Positions 60,685-64,000 of a stretch of DNA of 64,000 nucleotides are shown here, piece by piece. Position numbers and translations under genes: made by a program. Within the stretch, counting starts at the first letter, position 1; every line of letters starts with the position of its first letter. This DNA is from Agelaius tricolor (taxonomy: Eukaryota; Chordata; Aves; Passeriformes; Icteridae), in assembly GCA_023055355.1 (NCBI GenBank), contig JALJCS010000001.1, forward strand, positions 100,735,381 to 100,799,380. Reading direction: 5' to 3'. Under the pieces are notes generated by a model. The model saw nothing but the letters and a program-made list of their open reading frames with translations. It was not told the DNA's origin and searched no databases.

Positions 60685-60935
60685 TTCTGATTAAGACCAT
60701 GAAGGTAAGTTGCTGTCACCATGTATCATATTTTCATCCTGGTGATTTTTTCCACCTCCCTTTTAAGTTCTTAGAAGTTCCATGAAGTTTTTCTTGAATT
60801 TTCTCTCTTTCATATGAGCTGTATTGTTCTGTACCGTCTGGGCTCAAAGGTCTTGAGTAGTACCTTGCAGTTCTAATTCTTGCAGATGAAAAGATCTTAA
60901 ATTACTGAATGTTGTTCAAAGAACTGAACTCAGAA
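60685..60935 (+). repeat. Paired ~255-bp element, copy 1
   Basis: Homologous along its length to 62219-62478, in the same orientation. Shared blocks: 'ttctgattaaga', 'atgaaggtaagttg', 'ttaagttct-ag-agtt', 'tgta-c/agtctgg', 'agtaccttgcagttctaat' (one mismatch) and 'actgaatgttgttcaaagag' (near-identical), ending 'ctgaactcagaa'. Homology stops abruptly outside these limits. Whether this is a local duplication or two copies of an unnamed dispersed repeat cannot be decided from the window. Confidence 0.82.
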
Positions 60936-62218
60936 CCTTAATTTCATGGAGTTGCTCTTCTGAATTTTTGTCAAAATAAATATTGATTTTTAAAGTTTTA
61001 AATGCCTAAAACCACCTATTCCCTTTCATATCATAGTATTTGCTGTTAGCTTAGTTGTAAGTTTGAGTACTATTTAAACACCTTCTTTACAGGCAGCAAG
61101 AAGAAATGGATAATTTTTTCTTGAATTGGACACACCTGTGTCTCTTTCAGCCTTACTGCATTACTGTTTTGCCTTCAGTCTGTGACAAGAAGCTGAACCT
61201 TTACTTGATCACTCAAATGTACACTAGTTCTGCTGATACTTCTCAAATCCATAAAATTAAATATATATGCAGAGTATACAAGCCTTTCCCAGTTTAAAAT
61301 CCTAGTTAAAAATTAAATCAGTAGAGCAAAAGAAAGAAGACAGTAAAGAACGGGAAGAGGCTTTAGTCTAAAATAGAAGATGAAAACCATTAAATAATTG
61401 ACCACTTAGGAAGAGAACTGTTGTAGATATTTTTGTTAATTGTTTATGAAATAATGCATTGCATGAGTCCCAAACTATTCTGACAAGTGATTTTCAGGAG
61501 TACAGAAGAAGCAGTTCTTGTCCCTAGAAGTTGAGTAAAAGGGAAAGACGAGAGGGGACAGGTTGTTACCAGCTTTACCTAAAAGACAAAGAACAGAGAC
61601 ACAGCCAGTACTTGTAACTTGCCTGGTTATAGGCCAATCTGCTTTTTAACAGAACACTGACACTGATTTGCAGTCACAGGACAGCTGTTCCTTTTTTGAT
61701 TTTTTCCTGGTGATCATAATTTACAAATTTAACAATGTGTTGTGGCCTGGAGAACTCACCACGTAAAAGAAACCAAACATCCAGCTAATGAAACCCGCCT
61801 GAAAACTGCAGCAGTGGCAGGTCATAGCCTGTGTGGGGGTTCTGTGGACTGCTACCTTCAATCACTGCATATTTTAGCTGGTTATTTTCTGGATATAAAG
61901 CACCAAGAAATAGAAATGAGCTTTCAGAGATGATTTTAGTGGAATATAGTATCAAGAGAGCTGTCAATGTGCAGCACATTCCATTATATATGTAGGACAA
62001 CTCTTAGAAAGAAGTGCATGGAATGAATCCCTAGATTTGTGGCCTGACCAGAGTAACAGAATATCTATTGCCAGCAAAATCCTGGAAGTGATAGAACATT
62101 GATTTGCAGAGCAAAAAAGCAGAGGTTGACTTATTAGAAATTAAACAATAGATCTTCTGTCTAAGAAATTCACAGCATTTATGTTCATTTGGCTCAGACA
62201 TATTGCCTCTGGCAGTGA
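60936..62218. other. Unique stretch between the paired elements
   Basis: About 1.3 kb without a recognised gene or repeat. Confidence 0.5.
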
Positions 62219-62478
62219 TTCTGATTAAGAATATGAAGGTAAGTTGTTGCCCCATATATCAGGGGACAACAATATTTTTTATCCTGGATTTTTCCTCCCC
62301 TGTTAAGTTCTCAGGAGTTACAGAAATTTTCCTTGCATTTCCTCTCTTTCTTGTGAGCACTGCTGCCTGTACAGTCTGGACTCCAAGGTCCTGAACAGTA
62401 CCTTACAGTTCTAATCCTTGCAGCTGAACAGATCATAAAATGAATCACTGAATGTTGTTCAAAGAGCTGAACTCAGAA
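62219..62478 (+). repeat. Paired ~255-bp element, copy 2
   Basis: The second copy of the element at 60685-60935, about 1,534 bp downstream. It carries a roughly 14-bp extra segment near 62262-62276 ('ggggacaacaatat') and keeps the same ends. In both copies the sequence 'atgaaggtaagttg' gives a good splice-donor match (AAG|GTAAGT; GT at 60705 and 62239). Confidence 0.82.
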
Positions 62479-64000
62479 GTGTTTTTCAAGAAGCACAATG
62501 AGGTATGAAACCAACATTTAACCTAAAAAAATTGCTAATATTTTTTTAAGAAATAGCATCTTCTTACAGTGTCATCCAGAGAGCATTGGTAACACTGGTT
62601 TGTGACAGTGTTAGGACCAGCCTCAATATTAGAACTCAACCTTCTTTGTATTATCATTGTTTTGAAAAAAATTTAAAAAAAAAGGTTTTTGTGACTCTGC
62701 TGAATTTACTAAAGTTAGTCATATTGATTGTTAAAGTCAATGCCAGGTTCTCAGTGAACATTTTTCTGTAAGAATGAATTTAGTTATTTGCTTTCTGATA
62801 GCTATAAATGTAGACATGTTTGATATGACAGAGCCCCATCTTTGCAATATAAAAATATAATGAAGAGTTTTAAAATGCTCTCACAGCATCAACAGTCAGA
62901 AACTGAGTATTGAAATGTCTTTGAGAACCGACCTGGAAATCTGGATGGTGATCATAAATTAAGTTGGTTTAATGACTACACCATCATCTAGTAGACTGTA
63001 AAGACAGCTTAAAGCTATTTTAACTCTCTCAATCATTTCTGTGCCAGACAATGGCAGCAAATTTAAGACACAACCTGCATAGACATAGATTTTAGTAATA
63101 TGGGGGAAAAAATTGTATGTTAGAGTTCTCACCGATAATAAGAAGCTTCAAGTACTTTCAATTTCTAACTCAGTTTTATTTTCTCAAATGCTCATTTGTT
63201 GTGTTGACTTCAGTGGTGACCAAGAGGAGTCCTTATCTTTGATAACCACTGGTGATGTCTTTGGAATGAAGACACATCTACTTCAAGTGTTTAACACAGT
63301 GAGCAGCACAGTGTATTAATTTAGGTGAAGCATCTACAAGCTGTGCTAATAGACTCTGTGCTAGAACAGTTATCCTCACTGCACAGTGTCTTGTCTGAGT
63401 GGGTGCAAAGATAGGGATTTACTTACCTAATGAAAATGGAAGAGGAAAACAGCCAGGTTTCCTAGGCACTGAGTTTAGGGTCTGATATTTAGACCATCTT
63501 TCACTTTCCTTACAGAAGAAAAGGTAGTGAACATGTAAAAATGTGGACAATATCTTCCAGAACAATTGACATCTTTTCCTTTCCTTTCACAGTTCAGCAG
63601 GGGCTTGAGATGCTCTTTGTGGTTTGTGTGATGTGTGAATATTAAGCTGGTGTTCCAGATGAAATTTCACTTCCTGGCTGCACCATGCCAGAGTATCTCA
63701 GAGTTTACCACTGTATTTAAGCTTCAATATCATAATGATTGCTTTTGAAATGCATGCTGGTCATTGTCTACTGTTGCCACTGAGCACAGAGAAATAAAAA
63801 TATGAAATAGTCTTAATAGAATGCCCTTTGAGCATTATAAATTTTGCTGACCCTGAAAAGCATGTAAGACAAAATTTATGTCATTGGTCCATTCAAACTT
63901 GTATATTTGTGTGAAGTTCAAACCTCGGAATCTCTTGTACAACACCCTGTACTTGTTTGCAGTAGTGTCTGTGTGATGCTAGCTAATTGGTATTAGCAGC
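62479..64000. other. AT-rich stretch to the window end, no gene seen
   Basis: About 1.5 kb without a recognised gene or repeat. Confidence 0.5.

Overview
The window is AT-rich nuclear DNA from a bird, most likely a songbird (Passeriformes). The evidence is the set of interspersed repeats: eight CR1 LINE fragments, three of which still read as the C-terminal end of the CR1 reverse-transcriptase ORF; several avian endogenous-retrovirus LTRs; and a tRNA-Ile-derived SINE with a CR1-like tail of the type described from zebra finch (TguSINE1). I see no protein-coding gene, rRNA, functional tRNA, CRISPR array, operon or plasmid feature. No reading frame resembles a host protein I recognise, and the longest ones lie inside GC-rich LTR or CR1 sequence.

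Layout. 1-5.5 kb: unique-looking AT-rich DNA. 5.5-10.7 kb: repeat cluster (CR1 +, CR1 -, a 284-bp LTR with a 4-bp target duplication, CR1 +). 10.7-27.7 kb: mostly unique sequence with small tandem duplications, an old CR1 scrap and microsatellites. 27.7-32.1 kb: CR1 scrap, an ERVL-like LTR and an LTR-related GC-rich element. 36.0-36.7 kb: a well-preserved ERVK-type solo LTR in minus orientation with TATA and polyadenylation signals. 39.9-45.1 kb: CR1 scrap, a 300-bp LTR inserted in a short minisatellite (second copy of the 7.6-kb family), and a 1.07-kb LTR that is the inverted, longer relative of the 31-kb element. 46.7 kb: CR1 scrap. 52.7-53.5 kb: a long CR1 with an intact 3' tail microsatellite. 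58.2-59.5 kb: ERVK-type LTR with a 6-bp target duplication, an unidentified GC-rich block, the SINE and another probable LTR. 60.2-62.5 kb: a GC-rich block and two related ~255-bp segments in direct orientation.

The window therefore looks like intergenic or long-intron DNA whose visible content is retrotransposon insertions. No genes work together here and I found no convincing new biological system. The observations most worth checking are the short-LTR family with 4-bp target duplications, the inverted pair of LTRs with ~45-bp internal quasi-repeats, the paired 255-bp element that keeps a splice-donor-like core, and three clusters of homeodomain-type motifs that could be conserved regulatory elements. 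All family names rest on recognition by eye, not on a database search.
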